7,451 bases of DNA from Acidobacteriota bacterium (GTDB lineage Bacteria; Acidobacteriota; Terriglobia; Acidiferrales; UBA7541), in NCBI GenBank assembly GCA_003131705.1, contig PKUY01000374.1, positions 546 through 7,996 on the forward strand, read 5' to 3'. Below, one piece after another: positions 1 through 6,532 of this stretch (the first letter of the stretch is position 1; every line of letters starts with the position of its first letter). Below the pieces are notes generated by a model that searched no databases, was not told the origin of the DNA, and was given only the letters and a program-made list of their open reading frames with translations. The position numbers and the translations under genes were made by a program.

Positions 1-1
1 A

Positions 2-97
2 GCGATCGCGAACGCCTTCTTCGACGCGACCGGAGTGCATATGCAGGAGTTTCCGCTGACGCCAACGCGCGTTCTCGCCGCACTCACCCGCGCCTAG
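2..97 (+). CDS. Molybdenum hydroxylase large subunit, C-terminal fragment (partial)
   Basis: Only the last 31 codons lie in the window; the gene enters from the left and ends with TAG at 95-97. The visible peptide starts AIANAFFDATGVHMQEFPLT and continues to PTRVLAAL near the stop. This GV-x-M-x-E-x-PLTP-x-RV-x-AL ending is typical of the molybdopterin-binding subunit of the xanthine dehydrogenase/aldehyde oxidase/CO dehydrogenase family. These enzymes hydroxylate aldehydes or N-heterocycles using a Mo-cofactor, with partner FAD and 2Fe-2S subunits. The catalytic glutamate and cofactor-binding loops are outside the window, so the substrate cannot be read. The alcohol dehydrogenase starting 12 bases downstream suggests an aldehyde substrate (inference). 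Family assignment is fairly sure; the exact subfamily is not. Confidence 0.72.
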   Translation, partial: AIANAFFDATGVHMQEFPLTPTRVLAALTRA

Positions 98-100
98 CCC

Positions 101-104
101 GAGG
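101..104 (+). promoter_or_regulatory. Shine-Dalgarno site for the alcohol dehydrogenase TTG start
   Basis: GAGG, followed by AAAAC, sits 5 bases before TTG at 110-112. This spacing supports the unusual TTG start. That start also gives the family-typical N-terminus MKVIAAVAYE. The site lies in the 12-base gap after the upstream stop codon, consistent with translation from a shared transcript. Confidence 0.65.
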
Positions 105-109
105 AAAAC

Positions 110-1204
110 TTGAAGGTAATCGCCGCGGTTGCGTACGAAGGCCAAAAGCTATTTTCAGTCGAGGAAGTCGATCTGAGTGAGCCCGGCTCCGACGGCATTC
201 TCGTCCGCATCGTTGGCGTTGGTCTATGTCGCACCGATGTGAAGGCGTGTGAGGGCCACATGGGCGTTCCGTTGCCCGCGGTCCTCGGCCACGAAGGCGC
301 AGGGATCGTCGAGCGCGTTGGCGAGCGCGTCACCAAGGTCAAGCCGCGTGATCACGTAGTCCTCACCGGCGATTCCTGCGGAGCGTGCGCGCCATGCCTC
401 ACCGGAAGTTCCGTGTACTGCGAGCAGATGTTCGCGCTGAATTTTGGAGACGGACGCGCTGGCGAGCCCGGCTCGTTTCGAAAAGGCGAGCGTGCGATCC
501 ACGGACACTTTTTCGGCCAATCCTCTTTTGCAAATTACGCCGTCGCGCGATCGCGAAACACGATTCCGGTGCGAAAGGACGCTCCGCTCGAAATTCTGGG
601 TGTGCTCGGATGCGGCGTTCAGACCGGCGCGGGAGCGGTGATCAATTCTCTCCACCCGACAGCGGGCAGCACGATTGCGATCTTTGGCGTGGGTCCGGTG
701 GGCCTCAGCGCCGTGATGGGCGCGGTCGTTTGCGGTTGTTCCGCGATCGTCGCCATCGACGTGCTTAACTCGCGCCTGGAAACGGCAAAAAAGCTCGGCG
801 CGACGAACGGCGTGCTCGCCGGCCCAAAAACAATAACCGCCGAGGAAATCAGAAAGCTCGTCCCCGGCGGAGTGAACTACGCGTTTGACACCACCGGCCG
901 CACCGAAAGCAACCAGCAAGCTATCGATTCTCTCGCCGTGAAGGGACACTTCGGCTTCTGCGCCACTCCGTCGCAAGGCCCCAACATGTCAACGATCATG
1001 GTTCGCGGCCTCAGCGTTCGCGGAATCGTTCAAGGCGACAGCGTGCCCGATGTTTTCATCCCGCAACTGATCGACCTTTACATGCAGGACCGCTTCCCCT
1101 TCGACAAACTCGTGACAAAATATCCTTTCGAGAAAATCAATCAGGCGATTGAGGACCAGGCCAGCGGCAAAGTTGTGAAACCCGTCTTCACATTTCCGTC
1201 GTGA
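110..1204 (+). CDS. Zn-dependent alcohol dehydrogenase, aryl-alcohol dehydrogenase-like (MDR superfamily)
   Basis: Cytoplasmic medium-chain dehydrogenase of 364 residues, the usual length for the family, expected to oxidise a primary alcohol to an aldehyde with NAD+. The GroES-like catalytic domain is N-terminal. Predicted catalytic zinc ligands are Cys40 (GLCRTD), His61 and Glu62 (GHEGAG) and Cys168 (LGCGVQTG). All four structural-zinc cysteines are present at 90, 93, 96 and 104. The Rossmann domain has GVGPVG at 193-198, and Asp217 ends the second strand (VAID), favouring NAD over NADP. A segment at about 110-140 ending in FGQSSFANYA resembles benzyl/aryl-alcohol and class III-type enzymes. 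The TTG start is supported by a GAGG site 5 bases upstream. It lies 12 bases after a molybdenum hydroxylase, suggesting a two-step alcohol-to-acid route. The exact alcohol is unknown; S-(hydroxymethyl)glutathione-type activity is a less likely alternative. Confidence 0.9.
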   Translation: MKVIAAVAYEGQKLFSVEEVDLSEPGSDGILVRIVGVGLCRTDVKACEGHMGVPLPAVLGHEGAGIVERVGERVTKVKPRDHVVLTGDSCGACAPCLTGSSVYCEQMFALNFGDGRAGEPGSFRKGERAIHGHFFGQSSFANYAVARSRNTIPVRKDAPLEILGVLGCGVQTGAGAVINSLHPTAGSTIAIFGVGPVGLSAVMGAVVCGCSAIVAIDVLNSRLETAKKLGATNGVLAGPKTITAEEIRKLVPGGVNYAFDTTGRTESNQQAIDSLAVKGHFGFCATPSQGPNMSTIMVRGLSVRGIVQGDSVPDVFIPQLIDLYMQDRFPFDKLVTKYPFEKINQAIEDQASGKVVKPVFTFPS

Positions 1205-1294
1205 TTTCTCGGAACTGCTTTTGCGCTGAAGTCATCTCCGCGTCGACCTCGCACCCTTGTAGCTTGCGACGCCCTTAAGTCACAATCGACTCAG

Positions 1295-2824
1295 GTGAAT
1301 GGGTCCGTGAGCAGCGGTGCCAAATCGTCAGCACAGCCAGTGAGCTTTGCTGCCGCCGTGTTCTGGCTTCCAGTTTCCCGCGCGAACGTCACGGCCGCTC
1401 TGCTGGCTGGATTGGCGCTGCGCCTTTTTTTCGTGTTTCATTTTCCATTTCGTGCAGGCGACACAAAGTTTTACGACGAGCTCGCGCGCAATTGGCTCGA
1501 TCACGGTATCTACGGCGTATTCGCCCTGGGCCGGTTGGCGCCCACCGACATGCGTTCGCCGGGTTATCCCGCCTTTCTCGCGGTCATTTACGGGATGTTC
1601 GGACGAACGGACACGCCGGTTCTCGTCGTGCAGGCGATCATCGACCTGATGACCTGCGTCCTGACCGCCTTGATCGCAGCGCGCCTTGCGCCCATTGCAA
1701 AGCGAGCGACAGTGGCGACTGCGGCCCTGTGGATTGCCGCCGTCTGTCCTTTCACCGCGAACTATGCGGCCGTGATGCTCACCGAGGTCCTCGCCACATT
1801 TCTCACAACTTTCGCCCTCCTGACTTTTGTCTGCCTGCTCGATCATCCTTGCATCAATGATCGCGATCACCCTGTGACGGACAGCTCTCTGTTTTCCTTT
1901 GCAGGCTGGGCCTTTCTGGGCGGTGTGCTCGTAGGTCTCGGAACGCTGGTCCGTCCCGAGACGCCGTTGGTTTTAGCCGCGGCGGGATTTATCTTCGCGA
2001 TACGACTTCGTCACCGCGCCGATTGGTCGAAGCTCACTCTCGCGGCCGCGTGGATGGCCGTCGGTCTTCTGCTGCCTTTGATGCCCTGGGCTGTCCGAAA
2101 CGCGCGCACCTTGGGCCGTATGCAATTTCTCGCGCCGCGCTATGCGGAGACCGAGGGAGACTTCATTCCTCGCGGCTTTTTTGCCTGGACGCAAACGTGG
2201 ATGGTGCGATTCGAGGACGCTCCTCTTGTCCCGTGGAAGCTGGGAAAAGCGCCGATTCCGGTCCAGACGCTGCCGGATTCAGCCTTTGATTCCGCGCAGG
2301 AACGCGCTCGCGTCGGTGAGCTGTTGAGCCGTTACAACTCGGACCTGAAATTATCGCCTACGCTCAATCGCGAATTTGCGTCGCTCGCGCGCGAACGGAC
2401 ATCGCGGCGCCCTTTGCGCACCTACCTCTTCATTCCCGTGGAGCGCGCGTGGACGATGTGGTTCGCGCCTCGAGTCGGATGGCTTCGCTACTCGGGGGAG
2501 CTCTGGCCGCCCGCGGAAAAATGGCGGGACAATCCGTGGGATTTCGGCGTGACCCTGGGTTTCGGACTTCTGAATCTTCTCTACGTGGGCTTGGTCTTGC
2601 TGGGCGGCTGGCGCAGCCGCGTGCAACCCGCGTTCGCACTCCTAATCGCGTTTGTAGCAATCCGCACAGTTTTTTTGACGCAAATGCAGACCGTCGAGCC
2701 GCGCTACGTGATCGTCTGTTTTCCCGCGCTCTTGGCAATCTGTGCGCAGGCTTGGGCGGACCCTCAAAGGCACGGTTCGATTGTCAGCCACTCGGCGCTT
2801 GCGCAGACCGACTTAGTTTCCTAG
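1295..2824 (+). CDS. GT-C fold membrane glycosyltransferase (PMT/ArnT-like)
   Basis: Integral membrane protein of 509 residues, probably transferring a sugar from a polyprenyl-phosphate donor to an envelope acceptor on the periplasmic side. A first membrane helix at about 31-50 is followed by a loop with Asp56 and Asp61-Glu62 (AGDTKFYDELA). That is the usual place for the catalytic/metal acidic residue in GT-C enzymes. RSPGYPAFLA (87-96) and TLVRPETPLV (217-226) are further family-like loops. Hydrophobic helices recur at about 106-130, 140-182, 202-237, 246-266, 418-437 and 446-462. A soluble stretch at about 280-410 is typical of the periplasmic part, and VEPRYVIVCFPAL (468-480) matches the usual C-terminal helix. 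The start is uncertain: GTG at 1295 has no ribosome site, whereas an in-frame GTG at 1307 has AGGTGA 8 bases upstream. A weak TTGTAG/CACAAT pair (1258-1263, 1281-1286) could be its promoter. Donor and acceptor cannot be inferred. Confidence 0.82.
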   Translation: MNGSVSSGAKSSAQPVSFAAAVFWLPVSRANVTAALLAGLALRLFFVFHFPFRAGDTKFYDELARNWLDHGIYGVFALGRLAPTDMRSPGYPAFLAVIYGMFGRTDTPVLVVQAIIDLMTCVLTALIAARLAPIAKRATVATAALWIAAVCPFTANYAAVMLTEVLATFLTTFALLTFVCLLDHPCINDRDHPVTDSSLFSFAGWAFLGGVLVGLGTLVRPETPLVLAAAGFIFAIRLRHRADWSKLTLAAAWMAVGLLLPLMPWAVRNARTLGRMQFLAPRYAETEGDFIPRGFFAWTQTWMVRFEDAPLVPWKLGKAPIPVQTLPDSAFDSAQERARVGELLSRYNSDLKLSPTLNREFASLARERTSRRPLRTYLFIPVERAWTMWFAPRVGWLRYSGELWPPAEKWRDNPWDFGVTLGFGLLNLLYVGLVLLGGWRSRVQPAFALLIAFVAIRTVFLTQMQTVEPRYVIVCFPALLAICAQAWADPQRHGSIVSHSALAQTDLVS

Positions 2825-2851
2825 CCACGGGCTCATCTGGCTGTGTCCTAC

Positions 2852-2890
2852 AAAAAAACAGGCCCCGGCCAAAACAATCGCCGAGGCCTG
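2852..2890 (-). terminator. Rho-independent terminator of the OmpA-domain gene
   Basis: Read on the minus strand, arm CAGGCCTCGGC (2890-2880) pairs with GCCGGGGCCTG (2869-2859). The stem is 11 bp with one G·U pair and a 10-base loop. A run of seven T (2858-2852) follows immediately. It begins 37 bases past the OmpA stop codon. On the plus strand the same hairpin has no T-run after it, so it should act mainly for the minus-strand gene. Confidence 0.88.
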
Positions 2891-2927
2891 CCACTCCAAA
2901 CGACGAAACACTTTCAGAGGATTCGCT

Positions 2928-4466
2928 CTATTGCTGGTTTTGCGATACCACGCCAATCGTGGTTCCGATCACGTCACCCGAGACTACCAATTCCACGCGG
3001 CGATTCTGTTGTCGGCCTTCCGCGGTGTCATTGGACGCGACAGGTTGCGTCTTGCCAAATCCCTGCGCCGTCATGGAGGCCATCGGAATATTCTGTTTGG
3101 CGAGATAGTCTCTCACGGAGTCCGCGCGTTTTTCCGAGAGATCCTGGTTATAGCTATCGCCACCCACGCTGTCGGTATCGCCTTCGATAGCCAGCAGGAG
3201 TGATGGATAGGCCAGAACGATTCCGGAGATTTTCGCCAGTTTCTCACGCGCCAAGGGACGCAGCGTGTACTTGCCCGTGTCGAAAAGCACGTCGGACAGG
3301 TTGACGACGAGCCCACGAGCTGTGTCACGAGTGGCGAGAATTGCATTGAATTGCAGCAGCAGGCTCGCGCGGAGTGTTTCGCGATCCTTTAGGGCTTGCT
3401 GAAGTTGCTGATCTGCAAGAGCTGCAGCGGCTCGATTCCGATCGGAATCCGCCTCTGCGGCCTGCTTCTGCTGCTGCGCGTCGGCAGCGACTTTCTCGGC
3501 ATCTGCACGCTGGCGGTTCGCGTCCACGGCTGCGTTCTCAGCCTGTGCACGTTGGCGTATTGCGTCGGCGGTTTGTGCTTCGGCGTTCTGGCGAGCCTGC
3601 ATCTCCTGCTGCGCTTGAGCCTTGGCGTCTCTTTCCCGGCCCTCTGCTCCGCGCTTCTCCGCATCCATCCGGTCGGCTTCAATGCGCTTCATCGCAATTT
3701 CCGTAGCGTCTTCGGCCGTCTGTACCACTTCACGCGATACGGAAATCAGGGCTTTCTTGTCGACGTGGTGTCTTGTCGCCAGCGCATCCGCCTCTTTCAT
3801 CTGGCGAACCGCATTCCCGTAACTCTCGCTGGCGTACTGTTCGGCGCCTTCCAACTTGGCAATGCGCACCGCATTGCGTGCTTCAAAGAATTCGAGCGGC
3901 AATTTTGCATTCAGGACGACCGGATCGAAGTTATATCCCGTCGGAATATATCCACCGCGGCCGATCAGTTCATACTTCGCATCCACTCGCTCGGTTGTGC
4001 CGTTCGTATCTGCACGAACTGCATTCTCGAGTACAACAACGTTGCTCGGCCGCCGCACGGCATAATACGGTTCCGCGGTCACGATCATGGCGAACGCCTG
4101 AAGATTCGTGGTTACGTCGAGCTTGCTGCGGTGATTATCGCCCACCAGAACTTCACCAAGGTTGACCGGACGTCCTTCGGGGGAAATCGCCCATAGAATA
4201 TAGGTGAGGTACTCGTTCCCAAATGTCGTTGGCTTTTGCAGTTCGCCAAATTCCACTTCAACTTCCATGACGCCGCGATTGCTTCGTACGTCGGCTTGGC
4301 CGTTCGCGCTGGGCATCAGGTCCGTGCCGCGGAAATCGATCTGCGTATTCGAATGCCGGTGTCCATAGTTCACTGCCGGCGTTGTCCGGCTGATTACGTT
4401 GGTCTGGGCCAGTGCGGACGCACCCGCGGCCATCACGAACACTAAAAGTAGCTTTGCAATCTTCAC
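2928..4466 (-). CDS. Exported OmpA-family protein with alanine-rich coiled coil
   Basis: A 512-residue protein likely spanning the periplasm and binding peptidoglycan through its C-terminal OmpA domain. The signal peptide is VKIAKLLLVFVMAAGASALA, with probable cleavage before QTN. Residues about 60-155 form a predicted beta-rich domain (FGNEYLTYILWAISPEG) that I cannot assign. Residues about 205-370 are Ala/Gln/Glu/Arg-rich helix, strongly coiled-coil-like from about 250. The OmpA domain is at about 385-497, with VLFDTGKYTLRP, TDSVG (Asp432), LSEKRADSV (Arg447) and NRRVE (488-492). The aspartate and first arginine correspond to the residues that bind diaminopimelate in the family. The start is set at GTG 4466 because AAGGAGA lies 6 bases upstream and the signal peptide then begins properly. 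An ATG 13 codons earlier (4505) would put that ribosome site inside the gene. It is monocistronic, with a strong terminator. Lpp/Pal-like or gliding-type roles are possible but not shown. Confidence 0.88.
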   Translation of the reverse strand: MKIAKLLLVFVMAAGASALAQTNVISRTTPAVNYGHRHSNTQIDFRGTDLMPSANGQADVRSNRGVMEVEVEFGELQKPTTFGNEYLTYILWAISPEGRPVNLGEVLVGDNHRSKLDVTTNLQAFAMIVTAEPYYAVRRPSNVVVLENAVRADTNGTTERVDAKYELIGRGGYIPTGYNFDPVVLNAKLPLEFFEARNAVRIAKLEGAEQYASESYGNAVRQMKEADALATRHHVDKKALISVSREVVQTAEDATEIAMKRIEADRMDAEKRGAEGRERDAKAQAQQEMQARQNAEAQTADAIRQRAQAENAAVDANRQRADAEKVAADAQQQKQAAEADSDRNRAAAALADQQLQQALKDRETLRASLLLQFNAILATRDTARGLVVNLSDVLFDTGKYTLRPLAREKLAKISGIVLAYPSLLLAIEGDTDSVGGDSYNQDLSEKRADSVRDYLAKQNIPMASMTAQGFGKTQPVASNDTAEGRQQNRRVELVVSGDVIGTTIGVVSQNQQ

Positions 4467-4472
4467 GGGAAC

Positions 4473-4479
4473 TCTCCTT
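4473..4479 (-). promoter_or_regulatory. Shine-Dalgarno site deciding the OmpA-gene start
   Basis: On the minus strand AAGGAGA lies 6 bases before the GTG at 4466-4464. It is the strongest ribosome-binding sequence in the window. It shows that translation starts at this GTG and not at the upstream in-frame ATG (4505). Confidence 0.8.
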
Positions 4480-4810
4480 TGTGTATCCAAAACTGTGTAA
4501 ACCACCAGACACCTACAAGCTGCCTGTTAATCGGTCTTTTCGAGTAGGGACTTTAGCCGCGCCTGCAAGCACGACAAAAATTGGCGCCCTTGGCCCTAAA
4601 AGGCGGGTTCGCTTATGTCTCGAAGCGCGTTTGGAAGGTTAATGAGACCGCTCTTAGTATCGGGATTCCTGAACCCAAATACTGTCCGCTAGGGGACATG
4701 TTCCAGAAAGCATCATTTACACCCACATCGGGAATACGCGGCATCGGGACAGCGATCGGGAATCAAAGCAAGGTTGAGTCGTTCCACTGCGGTTCAGGGT
4801 GGGTTTGAAT

Positions 4811-4840
4811 CTGACGAAATCCTAGCCGCTTTTATACAAT
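4811..4840 (+). promoter_or_regulatory. Candidate sigma70-type promoter for the porin gene
   Basis: CTGACG (4811-4816, four of six matches to TTGACA) and TACAAT (4835-4840, five of six to TATAAT) are separated by 18 bases. Transcription would start near 4847, giving an untranslated leader of about 100 bases. The match is moderate and the call rests only on position and consensus. Confidence 0.33.
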
Positions 4841-4945
4841 CTTAATGACTTTCATGTTCTCCTATTACCCTGAGCCTGCCGCGCTTGTCCCTTTGAAGCG
4901 CGCGATGATTCCCTAGGCTCGCTCAGAACCAAAATTGCATCGACC

Positions 4946-6430
4946 ATGCGACTCACGCGCGCCCATCTCGAAATGCGGATGCTGTGGCTGCTACTGGTGT
5001 GCCTGTCCGTAGCCCGTTCTGCGTCTGCTCAAGTCTTAGCGCCGAGCACTGAGCCCGACTCGACGCAGGTCGCGCAAAACGCCCAAACCCCAACGCCGGC
5101 GGCCCCCGATTCAACCCCCAGCAACCCGGACACGGGCGATTCCAGCGCCGGCGACTCGCTGACGCTTTTCCCGCACTCCGATACCAGCCGCTATTGGATT
5201 GCCGGCCAGGCCAACATCATCCTGCAATGGCATCCCGAGTTCAAAGCTAAGTACAGCGGAATAAATAGCTTACGGTCACATGCGGAAAATGCGACGTCTC
5301 AGGTCTATACCCTATACCTCGGCTATGAACTGACGTCCACCACCGAAGTTTTCCTCGATGTGGAAAGCGCCGGCGGCCATGGGATCAGCAACGCGCTGGG
5401 CCTAGCCGGAGCTACGAATCTTGACGTCGTGCGCAACCCGGCTCTTGGCGCCACTCCGTATCTCGCCCGGTTGATGTTGCGCCAAATTATTCCCCTCAGT
5501 AATGAACGAATGGACGCTGATCGTGACAACTTTCATCTCGCCACATCCCTGCCCCTGCGCCGAATCGAGTTCCGCATCGGCAAATTCGGCATCGCCGATT
5601 TCCTCGACCTCAACACATACGGCACGGACAGCCACTTGCAGTTCCTGAACTGGACGGTCGACAACAACGGCGCCTACGACTACGCCGCAAACACGCGCGG
5701 CTACACCGACGGGGCCATCGTCGAGTATGACGACAGCTGGTGGTCAGTGCGTTTCGTCGAAGCGCTGATGCCGAAGGTGGCCAACGGAGTCCACCTCGAC
5801 GCCGACATCGCTCATGCGCGTTCCGAAAACCTGGAACTCGAGGCTCGCGGAAAACTCATCGCCCATCGCGACGGCACTGTGCGCGTGCTGAGCTATCTGA
5901 ATCACGCCAACATGGGCAATTACCGCGAGGCGATCGCCGACTTCCTGGATGGCGAAACTTCCGCGCCGGACATCATCGCAACGCGCCACCAAGGCCGCCA
6001 CAAATACGGCTTTGGGCTGAATTCCGAGCAGGAAATCACCTCGCAGGTAAGCGTCTTCGGCCGTCTCGGCTGGAGCGATGGCCGCAACGAATCCTTCGCC
6101 TATACCGAAGACGATCGCGCGCTCGAGCTGGGCGAGTTCACCAAGGGCGGTCTATGGCATCGGGGGAACGATACAGCGGGCGCCGTCTTCAATATGAACG
6201 GCATCGTCGCAGCGCATCAACAATACCTGGCTCTGAGCGGACTTGGCTTCCTGCTCGGAGACGGCGGGCTAACGTACGGTCACGAGAAAATTTTCGAGGG
6301 GTTTTACACCGCGCACCTCTGGCGCGGCTTTTTCGCTTCGTTCGACATGCAGCACATCAATAACCCCGGTTACAACAAGGCCCGCGGGCCCGTGACTGTT
6401 CCCGCCCTCCGTTTTCATGTGGACTTTTGA
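4946..6430 (+). CDS. OprB-like carbohydrate-selective outer-membrane porin
   Basis: A 494-residue outer-membrane beta-barrel, likely a passive channel for sugars or other small solutes. A signal peptide (LWLLLVCLSVARSASA) probably ends after Ala28. Residues 29-72 are a low-complexity Pro/Ser/Thr/Asp/Gln linker with no regular structure expected. The barrel begins near Tyr83-Trp84 (IAGQANIILQWHPEF). It carries conserved-looking blocks: YSGINSLRSHAEN, TLYLGYELTSTTEVFLDVESAGG, NLDVVRNPALGATPYLAR, RIGKFGIADFLDLNTYGTDSH and NNGAYDYAANTRGYTDG. The chain ends ALRFHVDF; the terminal phenylalanine fits the signal read by the BAM assembly machinery. Neither ATG 4946 nor the in-frame ATGs at 4973 and 4979 has a ribosome-binding site. 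The last two would give a tighter signal peptide, so the true start is open. The substrate cannot be read; an alginate- or phosphate-type porin is a less likely alternative. Confidence 0.83.
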   Translation: MRLTRAHLEMRMLWLLLVCLSVARSASAQVLAPSTEPDSTQVAQNAQTPTPAAPDSTPSNPDTGDSSAGDSLTLFPHSDTSRYWIAGQANIILQWHPEFKAKYSGINSLRSHAENATSQVYTLYLGYELTSTTEVFLDVESAGGHGISNALGLAGATNLDVVRNPALGATPYLARLMLRQIIPLSNERMDADRDNFHLATSLPLRRIEFRIGKFGIADFLDLNTYGTDSHLQFLNWTVDNNGAYDYAANTRGYTDGAIVEYDDSWWSVRFVEALMPKVANGVHLDADIAHARSENLELEARGKLIAHRDGTVRVLSYLNHANMGNYREAIADFLDGETSAPDIIATRHQGRHKYGFGLNSEQEITSQVSVFGRLGWSDGRNESFAYTEDDRALELGEFTKGGLWHRGNDTAGAVFNMNGIVAAHQQYLALSGLGFLLGDGGLTYGHEKIFEGFYTAHLWRGFFASFDMQHINNPGYNKARGPVTVPALRFHVDF

Positions 6431-6450
6431 CGATCCGACAAGGATCGTCA
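6428..6450 (+). other. Perfect stem-loop beginning at the porin stop codon
   Basis: TGACGATCC (6428-6436) and GGATCGTCA (6442-6450) form a perfect 9-bp stem around the loop GACAA. The first three bases of the left arm are the porin's TGA stop codon. No T-run follows on either strand, so it is not a classical intrinsic terminator. It could protect the mRNA 3' end or help separate the convergent porin and cytochrome transcripts. Confidence 0.6.
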
Positions 6451-6532
6451 TCCGCCATAGCGCATGACCAATGATTGAAAAGGGCCAATGGGAGCAAAAG
6501 CGAAGGCGGATTGTCGCGCGTCGCCCCCGCAC

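Larger units (their letters stand above)
4467..4945. other. Long divergent intergenic region with repeats and a palindrome
   Basis: This 479-base gap separates the OmpA gene (leftward) from the porin gene (rightward), so it should carry both promoters. ATCGGGA occurs at 4659, 4727, 4743 and 4755; the last three are 16 and 12 bases apart. A near-palindrome GGACATGTTCC (4694-4704, core ACATGT) could be an operator. A candidate porin promoter is at 4811-4840. I found no convincing promoter for the OmpA gene. Short open frames exist on both strands (4581-4808 +, 4613-4744 -). They have no ribosome sites and no recognisable protein, so I do not call them genes. What binds the repeats is unknown. 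Confidence 0.5.

Noticed and set aside
224..976. Long minus-strand frame opposite the alcohol dehydrogenase
   Set aside because: It lies wholly inside a well-supported gene. Its product is Arg/His/Ala-rich with no family resemblance, as expected for the antisense of GC-rich coding DNA.
2449..3108. Plus-strand frame of 219 codons overlapping the glycosyltransferase end and the OmpA gene end
   Set aside because: It crosses two real genes and a terminator, has no ribosome site, and encodes an arginine/serine-rich sequence typical of a shadow frame.
3396..4196. Plus-strand 266-codon frame with a membrane-protein look (LCGLLLLLRVG and similar)
   Set aside because: It is the antisense of the alanine/glutamine-rich coiled coil of the OmpA protein. 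Reversed Gln, Glu and Ala codons yield Leu, Cys and Ser, giving false hydrophobicity.
4467..4620. OmpA-gene promoter (TTAACA and TTGTAG as possible -35 boxes on the minus strand)
   Set aside because: No acceptable -10 box occurs at 16-18 bases from either, so no promoter is called.
4613..4744. 43-codon minus-strand frame (MPRIPDVGVNDAFWNMSPSG...) in the same gap
   Set aside because: The peptide has a mildly protein-like composition, but there is no ribosome site and an in-frame stop lies just upstream. It overlaps the repeat cluster, so chance is the simpler reading.
4581..4808. 75-codon plus-strand frame in the divergent gap (TTG start)
   Set aside because: No ribosome site, a rare start codon, codon use less GC-rich at third positions than its neighbours, and no recognisable protein. 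It cannot be excluded as a decayed gene remnant.
5740..6363. 207-codon plus-strand frame within the porin
   Set aside because: Arginine-rich alternate frame of a strongly supported beta-barrel gene, with no independent start signals.
6450..6511. Distant inverted repeat ATCCGCC / GGCGGAT after the porin
   Set aside because: Only 7 bp separated by 48 bases; too short and too far apart to claim a structure or element ends.
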